From: Centipeda artemidis DSM 19719
Lineage (GTDB): Bacteria > Bacillota > Negativicutes > Selenomonadales > Selenomonadaceae
Assembly (NCBI RefSeq): GCF_000426665.1
Contig: NZ_AUFU01000002.1
Coordinates: 62,001-126,000, forward strand
Direction of reading: 5' to 3'
DNA length: 64,000 nucleotides
Shown here: positions 26,790 through 36,299 of the stretch, in pieces
Numbering within the stretch: the stretch's first letter is position 1
Layout: every line of letters begins with the position of its first letter
The notes under the pieces: generated by a model
What the model was told of the DNA's origin: nothing
What the model saw: the letters and a program-made list of their open reading frames with translations, nothing else
Database searches by the model: none
Program-made: the position numbers and the translations under genes

Positions 26790-27515
26790 TTAATCCATCT
26801 CATAGTTGCTGTATACGTTCTGCACGTCGTCATTGTCTTCCAGTGCATCGATGAGCGTCTGCATCTTCTCCGCATCTTTTTCCGAGAGGCTGACCATCGT
26901 ATCCGGCACCATTGTAACCTCCGCCGACACGGTTTCAATGCCCTTGTCTCCAAGCGCCGTTTCGATGGACTCGAAGGCGTCCGGCGCCGCTACAATCTCG
27001 AATACATCGTCCTCTGCGCGCATATCCTCCGCGCCCGCCTCCAAGACGAGTTCCAACAGTGCGTCCTCGTCGTCAAAAGAGTCTTTTTCGACGATAAACA
27101 CGGCTTTTTTCTTAAACATCCATGCAACGCAGCCGTCCTGTCCAAGATTTCCGCCGTACTTCGAGAAGAGATGTCGCACGTCCGCTGCTGTACGATTGCG
27201 GTTGTCGGTCAGAATATCGAGGAGAACCGCGGTGCCGCCGGGACCGTATCCCTCGTACACAACTTCCTCGTAATTGCTCCCCTCCGTAGCGCCGAGCCCC
27301 TTTTGGATGGCACGGTTGATGTTATCCTTCGGGATATTGTTTGCTTTTGCTTTCGAGAGCGCAAGTTTGAGACGCATATTCCCCGTGGGATCACCGCCGC
27401 CCATACGCACGGCGATCGTGATCTCTCTGCCGATCTTCGTCGTGATTTTGCCGCGGATGGCGTCGTTTGCGCCCTTTTTACGCTTTATATTCGCCCACTT
27501 TGAATGTCCTGACAT
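26790..27515 (-). CDS. yebC: YebC/PmpR family protein
   Basis: A 241-residue cytoplasmic protein opening MSGHSKWANIKRKKGANDAI, the hallmark of the family, with GGDPTGNMRLKLALSKAKANNIP shortly after. Members have been described as transcriptional regulators and, more recently, as factors acting on ribosomes stalled at polyproline. It is commonly found upstream of ruvC, as here. Confidence 0.95.
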   Translation of the reverse strand: MSGHSKWANIKRKKGANDAIRGKITTKIGREITIAVRMGGGDPTGNMRLKLALSKAKANNIPKDNINRAIQKGLGATEGSNYEEVVYEGYGPGGTAVLLDILTDNRNRTAADVRHLFSKYGGNLGQDGCVAWMFKKKAVFIVEKDSFDDEDALLELVLEAGAEDMRAEDDVFEIVAAPDAFESIETALGDKGIETVSAEVTMVPDTMVSLSEKDAEKMQTLIDALEDNDDVQNVYSNYEMD

Positions 27516-27533
27516 GAAATAGCTCCTTCTCTA

Positions 27534-28742
27534 TCAACCAATTACTAGTTTATAGTGCTTCTTTTTTCCTTTTTTCAGAAACGCCTCACCGTTGGAGAAA
27601 TCGGCATCCCCGAGCACATAGTGTTCGTCGGACACGCGCAGGTCGTTGAGCGTGACACCGCCCTGTTGTATCAAGCGGCGCGCTTCGCCCTTCGAAGCAA
27701 ATACGCCGCCGCGCGTGAGCACATCGACCAGTTTTTCGCCCGCGGCGCAGACAACTTTCGGGACATCCTCCGCCGCGCCGCCGCTGAAAAGAGCCTGCGC
27801 CGTGCTGCGCGCCTGCGCGGCAGCCTCTGCGCCGTGTACGATTTTCGTTGCTTCGTAGGCAAGGATTTCCTTCGAGCGATTGATTTCAGCGCCCTCTGCC
27901 GCGGATAAGCGGCGCACCTCATCCATTGGGAGATAGGTGAGCAGGGACAGACAAGTCTCCACATCGGCATCGTCTATGTTGCGCCAATACTGATAGAAAT
28001 CATACGGCGAAGTTTTTTCCGCGTCAAGCCATAATGCACCGCCCGCAGTTTTTCCCATCTTCGTCCCGTCACTCTTTGTGAGGAGTTTGTTCGTGAGACC
28101 GAATACCGTTTTACTGCTCTTGCGGCGGCAAAGCTCGACGCCCGCAATGATGTTCGACCACTGATCGTCGCCCCCCATTTGCAGCCTGCAGCCGTAACGG
28201 CGGTTGAGTTCGAGGAAGTCGTACGCCTGCATGATCATATAGTTGAACTCGAGGAATGTCAGCCCCTTTTCCCAGCGCTGCTTATAGCTCTCGGCGGCAA
28301 GCATACGGTTGACAGTGAAATGTGCGCCGACATCGCGCAGAAGTTCAATATAATTGAGACTGCGCAGCCAATCTCCATTATCCACCATAATCGCACGGTC
28401 CTCTGTAAAGTCGATGAAGCGCGCGATTTGTTTCTTGAAGCACTCGCAGTTATGGCGAATGGTCTCGTCGGTCATGACTTTGCGCATATCCGTGCGTCCG
28501 GACGGATCACCGACGGTTCCCGTGCCGCCGCCCACAAGACAAATGGGGCGATGCCCCGCCTTCTGCAGATGCGACATCGCCATCAGGGCAATAAAATGAC
28601 CGGCGTGAAGGCTGTCCGCAGTCGGATCAAAACCAATGTAAAAAGTGACCGGTCCTTCCGCCATGAGTTTACGCAGCGCCTCTTCATCCGTGCATTGTGC
28701 AAGAAAACCTCGTTCCTTTAGAATATCGATCGCATTTTGCAT
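27534..28742 (-). CDS. tyrS: Tyrosyl-tRNA synthetase
   Basis: A 402-residue class I synthetase. The HIGH-equivalent is [15 protein letters not shown] (about 43), and the KMSKS-equivalent is [10 protein letters not shown] (about 232-241). The tyrosine pocket contains [12 protein letters not shown] and [11 protein letters not shown]-terminal S4-like RNA-binding domain ([15 protein letters not shown]) is present. It sits 18 bp from each neighbour, between the PBP1A gene and yebC. Confidence 0.97.
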   Translation of the reverse strand: MQNAIDILKERGFLAQCTDEEALRKLMAEGPVTFYIGFDPTADSLHAGHFIALMAMSHLQKAGHRPICLVGGGTGTVGDPSGRTDMRKVMTDETIRHNCECFKKQIARFIDFTEDRAIMVDNGDWLRSLNYIELLRDVGAHFTVNRMLAAESYKQRWEKGLTFLEFNYMIMQAYDFLELNRRYGCRLQMGGDDQWSNIIAGVELCRRKSSKTVFGLTNKLLTKSDGTKMGKTAGGALWLDAEKTSPYDFYQYWRNIDDADVETCLSLLTYLPMDEVRRLSAAEGAEINRSKEILAYEATKIVHGAEAAAQARSTAQALFSGGAAEDVPKVVCAAGEKLVDVLTRGGVFASKGEARRLIQQGGVTLNDLRVSDEHYVLGDADFSNGEAFLKKGKKKHYKLVIG

Positions 28743-28760
28743 ATAGACCCCTCTATCGCT

Positions 28761-30881
28761 TTAGTTTCTGCCCTTTTCTACCCCGGCGCCCCTCGTCGGA
28801 ACCTCGTCGGAAGCAGACGGGGCACTGCTCGGAGACCGTGGTTCAGAGGCAGACCTATCCTTATTTGTTTTTTTTCTCGTTTTTTCATGATTTTTATCTT
28901 TATTATCCGAGGTATCCTTGTCGTCCTTATCTTTGTCCTTTTCAGAGTCATCATTCAAATCATCTAATTCGGACGCAGGCTTATACGATGCACTCCCCTC
29001 AAAGCTGCGTACAGGCAGGCGTTCATGTGCCTTAAGCATAAACGCGCGCCAAATCGCAGCAGGAGTTGTCCCCCCCGCCATGCCGTGCAGGTCGCTCACA
29101 CTGTCGTTCCCAATCCAAACGCCCGCAACAAGATCCGGCGTATAGCCGATAAACCATGCGTCGTGATAATCGCTCGTCGTTCCCGTCTTTCCCGCTGCCG
29201 GTCTGCCGATATTCGCGCCTGTACCGGTACCGCTCCGAATAACATCCGAGAGCATATTAGTCATGGTCGCGGCGTTCGCCGCAGAGATGACGCTCTTTTC
29301 TTGGCGTGTTTCCTCTTCCAATACCTTTCCCGTACGAGAGACAACTCGCAGCACAGCAACCGGCTCCACATGAATACCGCGATTAGCAAACGTCCCGAAC
29401 GCACTGGTCAGCTCGAGAGGTGTAACGCCGCGCGTCATGCCTCCGAGCGCGGTCGCTAGGTTGCGATCATTCGTTGCACCATCTAGAACAAAGGTCGATA
29501 TTCCCATTTCCTGCGCATAATAAATGGCTTTATCAATTCCTATATCCTGCGCGATACGAACGGTTGGTACATTTAGTGACCAACGCACAACATCGCGCAA
29601 ACGTACTTTACCGGAAAATTTGCGGTTATAATTCTGTGGCTCCCACCCGCCTACCTTGAGCGGTTTATCCTCAATCACCGAATCCGGCGTATATTTGTTT
29701 TCAAGTGCGGCGGCGAACACGAACGGCTTAAACGCCGATCCGGGCTGGCGCACCGCCTGTGTCGCACGGTTGAACTGATCTGTTCCGCGCCCGCCGACCA
29801 TGGCTTTGATGTAGCCCGTATGGGGATCGATGGCGACCAACGCCCCCTGTGGCTGCACGATGCCGTTGGCATCGGTGAAGTAGGTCGGCAGGTTTTGCAT
29901 CGCGTTCTCGGCAGCCGCCTGCATATCCATATCGATCGTCGTATAGATCTTTAGCCCGTCTTTATAGATGGCGTCGTCCCCATATTTTTCAACAAGGAGC
30001 TGCAGCACATAGTCTACGAAATAGCTTGCCGCCCTAACGCCGTCATTGGAAACTTTAGCGATCGCAAGATCTTCTTTTTTCGCCGCGTTTGCCTCACTGT
30101 CGCTGATATAACCGTACTTCGCCATTTGATCGAGGACAACAGCTTTGCGCTGCTTTGCCGCTTCTAAATTGTTGAGTGGTGAATAGTAATTCGGACTTTT
30201 GGGAATGCCGGCAAGCATGGCGCATTCGTTGAGCGTCAGATCCTTGACGTCCTTCCCGAAATACGTCCGCGCGGCTGCCTGGACGCCATAGGCACCCTGC
30301 CCAAAGTATATTTGATTCATATAGAGCTCAAGGATTTCCTGCTTCGTATATTGACGCTCCAGCTGAAGCGCCAAAAACATTTCCTGAACCTTGCGCTTCA
30401 GCGTGCGATCCTGCGTCAAATAGGCATTTTTAGCAAGCTGCTGCGTAATCGTAGAGCCGCCCTCCGTGACGGTACGCCCGCGAATATTCGCCCAAACCGC
30501 ACGCACGATGCCGCGTGGATCGATGCCCGCATGGTCGTAGAAGCGATTATCCTCAACCGCGACAAACGCATTTTGGAGATTCTTCGGAATATCGTTGATA
30601 CTCACCGGCATACGATTTTCTGCCGCATGTATATTAGCGATCTCGTTGCCGTTGATATCATAAATCTGAGACGAAGCGGGCGGCACAATATCTTCCGCTA
30701 AATTCTGTTTTGTGTTCAAACTTGCCGTGAGAAAACCGCAGCCGACACCGATCACCATCACAAACAAAATGAGTCCTATAACAAGGATTGTCTTGCCTAG
30801 GATAGAGCCTGTACTTGATTTACGCGAATTTCCTTTTGCTGTCTTCTTCATAGGTGCCTTTTTATCCGGCTGTTTATCCAT
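28761..30881 (-). CDS. Penicillin-binding protein 1A (bifunctional transglycosylase/transpeptidase)
   Basis: A 706-residue class A PBP with one N-terminal membrane anchor (ILVIGLILFVMVIGVGC). The GT51 domain shows VAVEDNRFYDHAGIDPRG and GGSTITQQLAKNAYL. The transpeptidase domain has SAFK (in RQPGSAFKPF), SLN (in VRWSLNVPT) and AGKTGTTSDYHDAW. It builds and crosslinks peptidoglycan outside the membrane. The last 60 residues or so form a low-complexity tail of Asp, Lys, Glu and Ser. I start at the ATG at 30881, 6 nt after AAGGAGAG, rather than 30923. A TATAAT at 30912-30917 is a plausible -10. Confidence 0.95.
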   Translation of the reverse strand: MDKQPDKKAPMKKTAKGNSRKSSTGSILGKTILVIGLILFVMVIGVGCGFLTASLNTKQNLAEDIVPPASSQIYDINGNEIANIHAAENRMPVSINDIPKNLQNAFVAVEDNRFYDHAGIDPRGIVRAVWANIRGRTVTEGGSTITQQLAKNAYLTQDRTLKRKVQEMFLALQLERQYTKQEILELYMNQIYFGQGAYGVQAAARTYFGKDVKDLTLNECAMLAGIPKSPNYYSPLNNLEAAKQRKAVVLDQMAKYGYISDSEANAAKKEDLAIAKVSNDGVRAASYFVDYVLQLLVEKYGDDAIYKDGLKIYTTIDMDMQAAAENAMQNLPTYFTDANGIVQPQGALVAIDPHTGYIKAMVGGRGTDQFNRATQAVRQPGSAFKPFVFAAALENKYTPDSVIEDKPLKVGGWEPQNYNRKFSGKVRLRDVVRWSLNVPTVRIAQDIGIDKAIYYAQEMGISTFVLDGATNDRNLATALGGMTRGVTPLELTSAFGTFANRGIHVEPVAVLRVVSRTGKVLEEETRQEKSVISAANAATMTNMLSDVIRSGTGTGANIGRPAAGKTGTTSDYHDAWFIGYTPDLVAGVWIGNDSVSDLHGMAGGTTPAAIWRAFMLKAHERLPVRSFEGSASYKPASELDDLNDDSEKDKDKDDKDTSDNKDKNHEKTRKKTNKDRSASEPRSPSSAPSASDEVPTRGAGVEKGRN

Positions 30882-31329
30882 CGTGCTCTCCTTGTGGGTA
30901 GTAACGACTCCATTATAATACAAAGTATTTCATCGTATCGTATTTCATAAGGCAAAAATCTCCTTATTATAAATTTACATGACACAATACTTATTATACC
31001 AATACACGCCGTAATTTCAATAGGATAATTAACAAAGACATCAGGCGCTGTCTTTGCAAAACTTAATGGAACCCATATAACAAAACAGGACTGTTCCGCC
31101 AACATGATTGGACTTAGGAGAACAGCCCTATTATTTTGACCTAAAGTATCGGTAATGCTTTAGTTTGCCGAAATATACTCATAGACCAGTACATTGAACC
31201 TATACACCGCATTGCTGCAGATATTAAGATATCCATCTAGAAAATGATCTTTTACCGTACTTGTTACCCGATTTTAGAACATATTACATCATGAGATTTT
31301 CATTGTCAAGGCAGTGTATAGTTCCGAAT
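30882..31329. other. AT-rich region of about 450 bp with no confident gene
   Basis: This stretch between the PBP1A gene and the two-component system is much more AT-rich than its neighbours. It contains the PBP1A upstream region (-10 TATAAT at 30912-30917) and a hairpin at 31088-31128 that could end the two-component operon. Two short minus-strand frames look protein-like: one contains PLSFAKTAPDVFVNYPIEIT, the other LDGYLNICSNAVYRFNVLVY and stops near 31160. I could not assign either. They may be remnants of a decayed gene or chance. Confidence 0.5.
31082..31128 (-). terminator. Possible terminator downstream of the two-component operon
   Basis: On the minus strand GGGCTGTTC and GAACAGTCC pair over 9 bp with one wobble across a long 23-nt loop, followed by TGTTTTGTT. 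The long loop and interrupted T-tract make it weak. Confidence 0.35.
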
Positions 31330-32148
31330 TTATATCATGGTAGATACATCCTGTTTTATTTCCAAGCCTTGCTTTTTACAGTGTTTCATGAAGTCGGTCG
31401 GTGATTCGCCCGCATATTTTTTGAACACGGTGCAAAAGTTTTTATAATCGCCGAATCCGTTCTGCTCGGCGACCTCATAGACTCGGTAGATGCCTGTGGC
31501 GAGCTGCCGCGCCGCCATGTAGAGCCGCTGACGCGTAAGAGCTTCGCCGAAGGTCTGATGCGCGGCTTCTTTGAATTTGCGGCTGAGGTAGCTGGCGCTG
31601 ACGCCGAACTCGTCGGCAAGCCGCTCGATGCTGAGCCGTTCGGCAAACGACTGCCGGATGCGCTGCATGGTCTGCCGCACATAGGGGTTCATTCCCTCGT
31701 CGGCAAGCCAGTCCTGCCACGGCAGGGGCGCGACGGGAAGCGCGACGGGAAGCGGGACGCCGGGAGCGTCGTCTTCCTGTACGCCCGCCGTCAGTTTTTC
31801 CATGAGTTTTGCGAGTTCGCGCTCGTCGACCGGTTTGAGCAAATAGTCCGCGGCGTCAAGACGGATCGCTTCGCGCGCATAGGTAAAGTCGCTGTAACTG
31901 GTAAAGAATACGAGCGCGCCCAGAATTCCCTCGGCGCGTGCCGCGCGCGCCATCTCGATGCCGTCCATGCGCGGCATCCGAATGTCGGTCATCACAATAT
32001 CGGGATGCAGGCTGCGTATCATCTCAAGCCCCGCGCGCCCGTCCGCGGCATCACCGACAACGACGCATCCCATACCGCTCCAGTCGATCGTATCGACGAG
32101 TCCGCGGCGGATGATCTCCTCATCCTCTACGATGAGCACTTTGCGCAT
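31330..32148 (-). CDS. Response regulator, YesN type (receiver plus AraC-family DNA-binding domain)
   Basis: A 272-residue regulator. The receiver domain begins MRKVLIVEDEEIIRRGL (acidic pocket), has the phosphoacceptor in HPDIVMTDIRMPRMDG (Asp about 55) and the lysine in YLLKPVDE. The C-terminal AraC/XylS double helix-turn-helix shows FGVSASYLSRKFKEAAHQTF and GFGDYKNFCTVFKKYAGESP. It starts 24 bp after the kinase gene. In Firmicutes such YesMN pairs often control carbohydrate uptake, but no transport gene is nearby, so the target is unknown. Confidence 0.92.
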   Translation of the reverse strand: MRKVLIVEDEEIIRRGLVDTIDWSGMGCVVVGDAADGRAGLEMIRSLHPDIVMTDIRMPRMDGIEMARAARAEGILGALVFFTSYSDFTYAREAIRLDAADYLLKPVDERELAKLMEKLTAGVQEDDAPGVPLPVALPVAPLPWQDWLADEGMNPYVRQTMQRIRQSFAERLSIERLADEFGVSASYLSRKFKEAAHQTFGEALTRQRLYMAARQLATGIYRVYEVAEQNGFGDYKNFCTVFKKYAGESPTDFMKHCKKQGLEIKQDVSTMI

Positions 32149-32172
32149 CGTTCCCCCTCCTTTGCTCCGCTG

Positions 32173-33831
32173 CTAAATCCGTGCCGGACAGCGCATCTCG
32201 ACGCGCGTTCCGCACCCCGCAGGGCATGTGATCCGCAGGCCGTATTGATCGCCGTAGAGGAGCTGAATCCTCCGGTGGACGTTGTGAACGCCCGTATGGA
32301 TGGAGGTATTCTCTCCGCTTTTGAGCATTTCCTGCAGGCGCGCGAGCTTCTCCGGCGCAATGCCGGAACCGCTGTCCGCAACGGTAATCACGAGCAGGTT
32401 CCCCTCTTTTTCCGTATGCACGCGAATCCGTATGACGCCGGTTTCATCCGCTCCGTATTTGATGGCGTTTTCCACAACGGGCTGCATGATGAGCTTCGGC
32501 ACGCGGCACGGCAGTGTTTCGGGCGCGATCTCCTCCTCGTAGGAGAGCTGCGTGCCAAAACGGCGGCGCTGAATCCGCAAATATCCCGCGAGATGATCTA
32601 AGTCCTCTTCCAAAGGAACATTGGTCACGCGCTCAATGCTGTATCTGAGGAGCGCCGACAAATCCATGACCATATCGACCGCCTCTGCGGGAGCAAGTCG
32701 TATCATGTATTTGATATTTTCCAGCGTATTGAAGAGAAAATGCGGGTTGAACTGCGATTCGAGCTGCCGCAGCTCTGAGACGACCTTCGCGCGCGTCTGC
32801 TCTTCGTTGAGCCGCAGCAGCTCTTTGATGCTGTCCACGGTTCTGTTGTAGGAGTTTGCGATCTCTTCGAACTCGTTGCCCGTCCTGATGTCGAGCCGGT
32901 GATTCAGACGCCCGCGGCGCACCTCATGAAACGCCTTCATAATCTCCTCGGCGGCCTTTGTCTTCCCCGTCGTCTCACGGCGGACGCGCATCAATATCGC
33001 GGGTGTCATGACAATGAGTACGCCGAGCAGGATCAGGGCACCGACGACATACTGCCACAGGACGTGGGCAATCGGTGTGAAGGCGTAGACGCGGAACGCA
33101 CCGCCGAATATATCCCGATGGGTTGCATAGAAGAGGCTGTCCTTGATATCCACGATGCCGTCCGCACCGCGCAGTTCGGCGCTGATTTTGTCAAAGTTCT
33201 CCGAACGCAGCTGCGGCAGGGTCGAGAACGGCGCATAGCCGTACGCGTCCACAATTGCCCAGTGCGTATCGGGCGGCAGCTCCGGCGACATAAATGCCGC
33301 CTGCGGCAGGACGAGCGCGGCGTATCCCGTCACACGTCCGTCCTCCCAAAACGCGTGCCCGACGACAAGGTTCCATTCCTTTTCCCCCGCGCGCACGAAC
33401 TCAACGACAGGCGCGCTCTCCGTGCGCATCCGCCGCAGGATTCCCCACGGCGTACGAAAATACGGCGGGGACGCCGTGTAGTTCGTAAATATGGTCTGCC
33501 CGTCGGCGTCGAGGAGGTAAAAATACGGGTGATCGGCACGGCGATTCACAATCGCGTAAAAATCGCTGTAAAACGCGCGCTGCGCTTCCCCGCCGACATG
33601 CGCATCCGTGATCGAGAGCCGCGTCATATCGCTCACGCGGTCGATGTAATCGGTGACGGTCTCGCTGAAGATCTGCGCCGTGAGGTCGCGTATCTCTCCG
33701 TTGCGCCGAACGACGCTCCACTGCCAATTGAATATGCCCCACGCAACGCAGAGAAGCGCAACGACCGCGACCGGTACAAAGGCGTATCGTATCAGCGCCT
33801 CGCGCACCTCATCCTCTAGTCTCCGCCGCAA
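32173..33831 (-). CDS. Sensor histidine kinase, YesM type (LytS/HisKA_7TM-like his_kinase family)
   Basis: A 552-residue membrane kinase. It has an N-terminal membrane segment (YAFVPVAVVALLCVAWGIF), an extracytoplasmic sensing region of about 230 residues, and a second membrane segment (YVVGALILLGVLIVMTPAIL). A HAMP-like linker comes before the phosphoacceptor helix QFNPHFLFNTLENIKYMIRL. The HATPase domain has VVENAIKYGADE and VADSGSGIAPEKL. It starts at a TTG 9 nt after AAAGGAG. The signal is unknown; the sensing domain shows no recognised fold by eye. Confidence 0.9.
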   Translation of the reverse strand: MRRRLEDEVREALIRYAFVPVAVVALLCVAWGIFNWQWSVVRRNGEIRDLTAQIFSETVTDYIDRVSDMTRLSITDAHVGGEAQRAFYSDFYAIVNRRADHPYFYLLDADGQTIFTNYTASPPYFRTPWGILRRMRTESAPVVEFVRAGEKEWNLVVGHAFWEDGRVTGYAALVLPQAAFMSPELPPDTHWAIVDAYGYAPFSTLPQLRSENFDKISAELRGADGIVDIKDSLFYATHRDIFGGAFRVYAFTPIAHVLWQYVVGALILLGVLIVMTPAILMRVRRETTGKTKAAEEIMKAFHEVRRGRLNHRLDIRTGNEFEEIANSYNRTVDSIKELLRLNEEQTRAKVVSELRQLESQFNPHFLFNTLENIKYMIRLAPAEAVDMVMDLSALLRYSIERVTNVPLEEDLDHLAGYLRIQRRRFGTQLSYEEEIAPETLPCRVPKLIMQPVVENAIKYGADETGVIRIRVHTEKEGNLLVITVADSGSGIAPEKLARLQEMLKSGENTSIHTGVHNVHRRIQLLYGDQYGLRITCPAGCGTRVEMRCPARI

Positions 33832-33904
33832 ACGCTCACGCTCCTTTGCCGTACGATACGAAAATCACCGGATGATTTATCGTTTTTTATTATAACAAAA
33901 AGAT

Positions 33905-33975
33905 TCTTGAAAGAGAAGTAAAGCACACAACAAAAGAGAGCGTCCGCCGTAACAGCGTCCGCCCTCTTTGTTTTT
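33905..33975. terminator. Possible terminator between lysS and the kinase gene
   Basis: An imperfect hairpin (AGAGAGCG near 33935 with CGCCCTCTTT near 33959-33968, enclosing a repeated GCGTCCGCC) is followed on the plus strand by GTTTTTTTATT and on the minus strand by TTTTGTTG. It follows lysS by about 25 bp, so it probably ends the lysS operon, though the better T-tract is on the plus strand. Confidence 0.45.
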
Positions 33976-33992
33976 TTATTTGTCGGTAGAAA

Positions 33993-35504
33993 TCACTCCG
34001 CAAGCGGCTTCATCGTCGGGAAGAGGAGCACGTCGCGAATGGAGGGGCTGTCCGTGAGCAGCATAACGAGGCGGTCGATGCCGATGCCGAGCCCCCCCGT
34101 CGGCGGCAGTCCGTACTCAAGCGCCGTCACATAATCGCGATCCATGACATGCGCCTCCGCATCGCCCGCTTCGCGCTGAGCGAGCTGATCTATAAACCGC
34201 TGTTCCTGATCGATGGGGTCGTTCAGCTCGGTGAATCCGTTGGCGAGCTCTCGCCCGTAGACGAAAAATTCAAAGCGATCCGTGATGCGCGGATCGTCCG
34301 GATTGCGCTTCGCGAGCGGTGAAATCTCCGTCGGATGCCCGGTGATAAAGGTGGGCTGGATCAGCGTCTCTTCCACCTTTTCCTCAAAAGCGGCGTTGAG
34401 GATTCCGCCGATGCCGTGCCGCTCTTCGAACGGGACGCCGATCTCCTTGGCCATGGCGCGCGCCTCGTCCACAGTCGTGCAGGAGAGGAAATCCCTGCCC
34501 GTGGCTTCGCATACCGCGTCGTTCATGCTGACGGTGCGCACCGTGCCGAGATCGATCTCGACGCCCTGATACGTGATCTTCGTCGTACCGAGCACATCCT
34601 CTGCCGTGCGGCGCACGATCCCCTCCGTGATCTCCATGAGGTCGCGGTAGTCGCCGAACGCCTGATAGATCTCGATGGAGGTGAACTCCGGGTTGTGCCG
34701 GACGTCCATGCCCTCGTTGCGGAAGATGCGCCCCATCTCATAGACGCGGTCGAGCCCGCCGACGATGAGACGCTTCAGGCTGAGCTCCGTCGCGATACGC
34801 AGATAGAGGTCGATGTCGAGCGCGTTGTGGTGCGTGATAAAGGGGCGCGCCGCCGCGCCGCCTGCGATCGTCGAGAGCACGGGCGTCTCGACCTCGAGGA
34901 AGTCGCGCTCATCCAAATAGCTGCGGATAGACCGGATGATCTTCGCGCGCTTGCGGAACGTATCGCGCACCTCGTAATTGACCATGAGATCGAGATAGCG
35001 CTGTCGGTAGCGCGTATCGACGTCTTTGAGCCCGTGAAATTTTTCCGGCAGCGGGCGCAGGGACTTGGAGAGCAGGTCAAAATCCTCGACGCGGACGGTG
35101 ACTTCGCCGCGCCGCGTCTTGAACACGACGCCGCGGATGCCAATGATGTCGCCGATGTCGAGACGTTTGAACTCCTCTTTGTACTTTTTCTCGCCGAGGA
35201 CGTCCTGCTTAAAGTAGATCTGTATGTTCCCCGTGCGGTCGTTGAGCGTGGAGAACGATGCTTTGCCGTGCCCGCGGATCGCCATCAGACGCCCTGCGAT
35301 GCGCACCTCGCCCCCCTCCTCGTCCTCGCCGAGGCCGTCGTACTGCGCGCGGATCTGCGCCGCGTAGTCCGTGACCTCGAACCGGTGTCCGAACGGCGCG
35401 ACGCCCATCTCACGGAATGCGTCCATCTTTTCGCGGCGCACGCGCATCATCTCATTGAGATCCTGCTCCTGCACCTCAGCCATCTGCGCTCTCTCTTCTT
35501 CCAT
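33993..35504 (-). CDS. lysS: Lysyl-tRNA synthetase (class II)
   Basis: A 503-residue class II synthetase. An N-terminal OB-fold anticodon domain ([21 protein letters not shown]) leads to the catalytic domain with motif 2 [20 protein letters not shown] and motif 3 [19 protein letters not shown] start at the ATG at 35504, 6 nt after AAAGGA; an in-frame GTG at 35519 overlaps the greA stop. It is the last gene of the long apeB-to-lysS run. Confidence 0.97.
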   Translation of the reverse strand: MEEERAQMAEVQEQDLNEMMRVRREKMDAFREMGVAPFGHRFEVTDYAAQIRAQYDGLGEDEEGGEVRIAGRLMAIRGHGKASFSTLNDRTGNIQIYFKQDVLGEKKYKEEFKRLDIGDIIGIRGVVFKTRRGEVTVRVEDFDLLSKSLRPLPEKFHGLKDVDTRYRQRYLDLMVNYEVRDTFRKRAKIIRSIRSYLDERDFLEVETPVLSTIAGGAAARPFITHHNALDIDLYLRIATELSLKRLIVGGLDRVYEMGRIFRNEGMDVRHNPEFTSIEIYQAFGDYRDLMEITEGIVRRTAEDVLGTTKITYQGVEIDLGTVRTVSMNDAVCEATGRDFLSCTTVDEARAMAKEIGVPFEERHGIGGILNAAFEEKVEETLIQPTFITGHPTEISPLAKRNPDDPRITDRFEFFVYGRELANGFTELNDPIDQEQRFIDQLAQREAGDAEAHVMDRDYVTALEYGLPPTGGLGIGIDRLVMLLTDSPSIRDVLLFPTMKPLAE

Positions 35505-35515
35505 AGGTGTTCCTT

Positions 35516-35986
35516 TCACTTCTTGATGTCGACGATCTTATACCGGATCATGCCCGCAGGGGCGTTCACGTTGATGACTTTGCCTATTTTCTGCCCGAGG
35601 AGCGCCATGCCGAGCGGCGATTCGTTAGAAATCTTGCCCTCGTCCGGATCCGCCTCCGTCGAGCCGACGATGAGGAAGGTCTCGTCCTCATCGAACTCGA
35701 GATCCTTGACAGTGACGCGGCTTCCGATCGTCACGGATTTTCCGTCGCCCGCCTTGATGATGTCGGAGTTGCGGATTTTATTTTCGAGTTCCTGAATTTC
35801 TCCCTCGAGAAATGCCTGCTCGTTTTTCGCGTCGTCATACTCGGAGTTCTCGGACAGATCGCCGAGGGCGATCGCCGCCTTGAGCCTCTCCGCCACTTCG
35901 ATGCGGCGGACACTTTTCAGATAGTTAAGCTTTTCGACGAGTTTATTGTACCCGTCCTCCGTCAGCATGACCTTCTTTTCCGTCAT
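35516..35986 (-). CDS. greA: Transcription elongation factor GreA
   Basis: A 156-residue factor that rescues backtracked RNA polymerase. The N-terminal coiled coil ([20 protein letters not shown], with acidic [14 protein letters not shown] at its tip) inserts into the secondary channel. The C-terminal FKBP-like domain ends [27 protein letters not shown] precedes the ATG. Its first 44 nt overlap the 3' end of the GIY-YIG gene, and lysS follows directly; greA-lysS is a common pair. Confidence 0.97.
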   Translation of the reverse strand: MTEKKVMLTEDGYNKLVEKLNYLKSVRRIEVAERLKAAIALGDLSENSEYDDAKNEQAFLEGEIQELENKIRNSDIIKAGDGKSVTIGSRVTVKDLEFDEDETFLIVGSTEADPDEGKISNESPLGMALLGQKIGKVINVNAPAGMIRYKIVDIKK

Positions 35987-36299
35987 TCAAAATTCTCCTT
36001 TGCTCTGCGTCTTCCGTGTTGATATGTGACAGCAGCGCCGCCATATCGGCACGACGCTCTCCTGCGCGGACGAGTGAGAGACGCTCACTGCGCCGCATTT
36101 TTTTGATTTCGTATTCTCTCTTTTGCGCTTCTTCCTTGGTTGAAAATGCTTCCGCATACACGAACTTCACCGGACGGCGCGCTCTCGTATACTTTGAGCC
36201 GGTGCCGTCGTTGTGCGCGGCGAGCCGCCGCCGGAGATCGTTCGTCCACCCCGCGTACAGACTATCGTCCGCACAGGCGAGGAGATATGCATAGTTCAT
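35943..36299 (-). CDS. GIY-YIG nuclease-superfamily protein (UPF0213 type)
   Basis: A 118-residue protein. The N-terminal [20 protein letters not shown] is the GIY-YIG strand pair, followed by the conserved arginine region LRRRLAAHNDGTGSKYTRAR and then a glutamate near STKEEAQKREYEIKKM. Small single-domain members are widespread; their function is mostly unknown, with DNA nuclease activity inferred. The start codon overlaps the cyclophilin stop (TAATG). The last 14 codons overlap greA in another frame. Confidence 0.82.
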   Translation of the reverse strand: MNYAYLLACADDSLYAGWTNDLRRRLAAHNDGTGSKYTRARRPVKFVYAEAFSTKEEAQKREYEIKKMRRSERLSLVRAGERRADMAALLSHINTEDAEQRRILNDGKEGHADGGRVQ

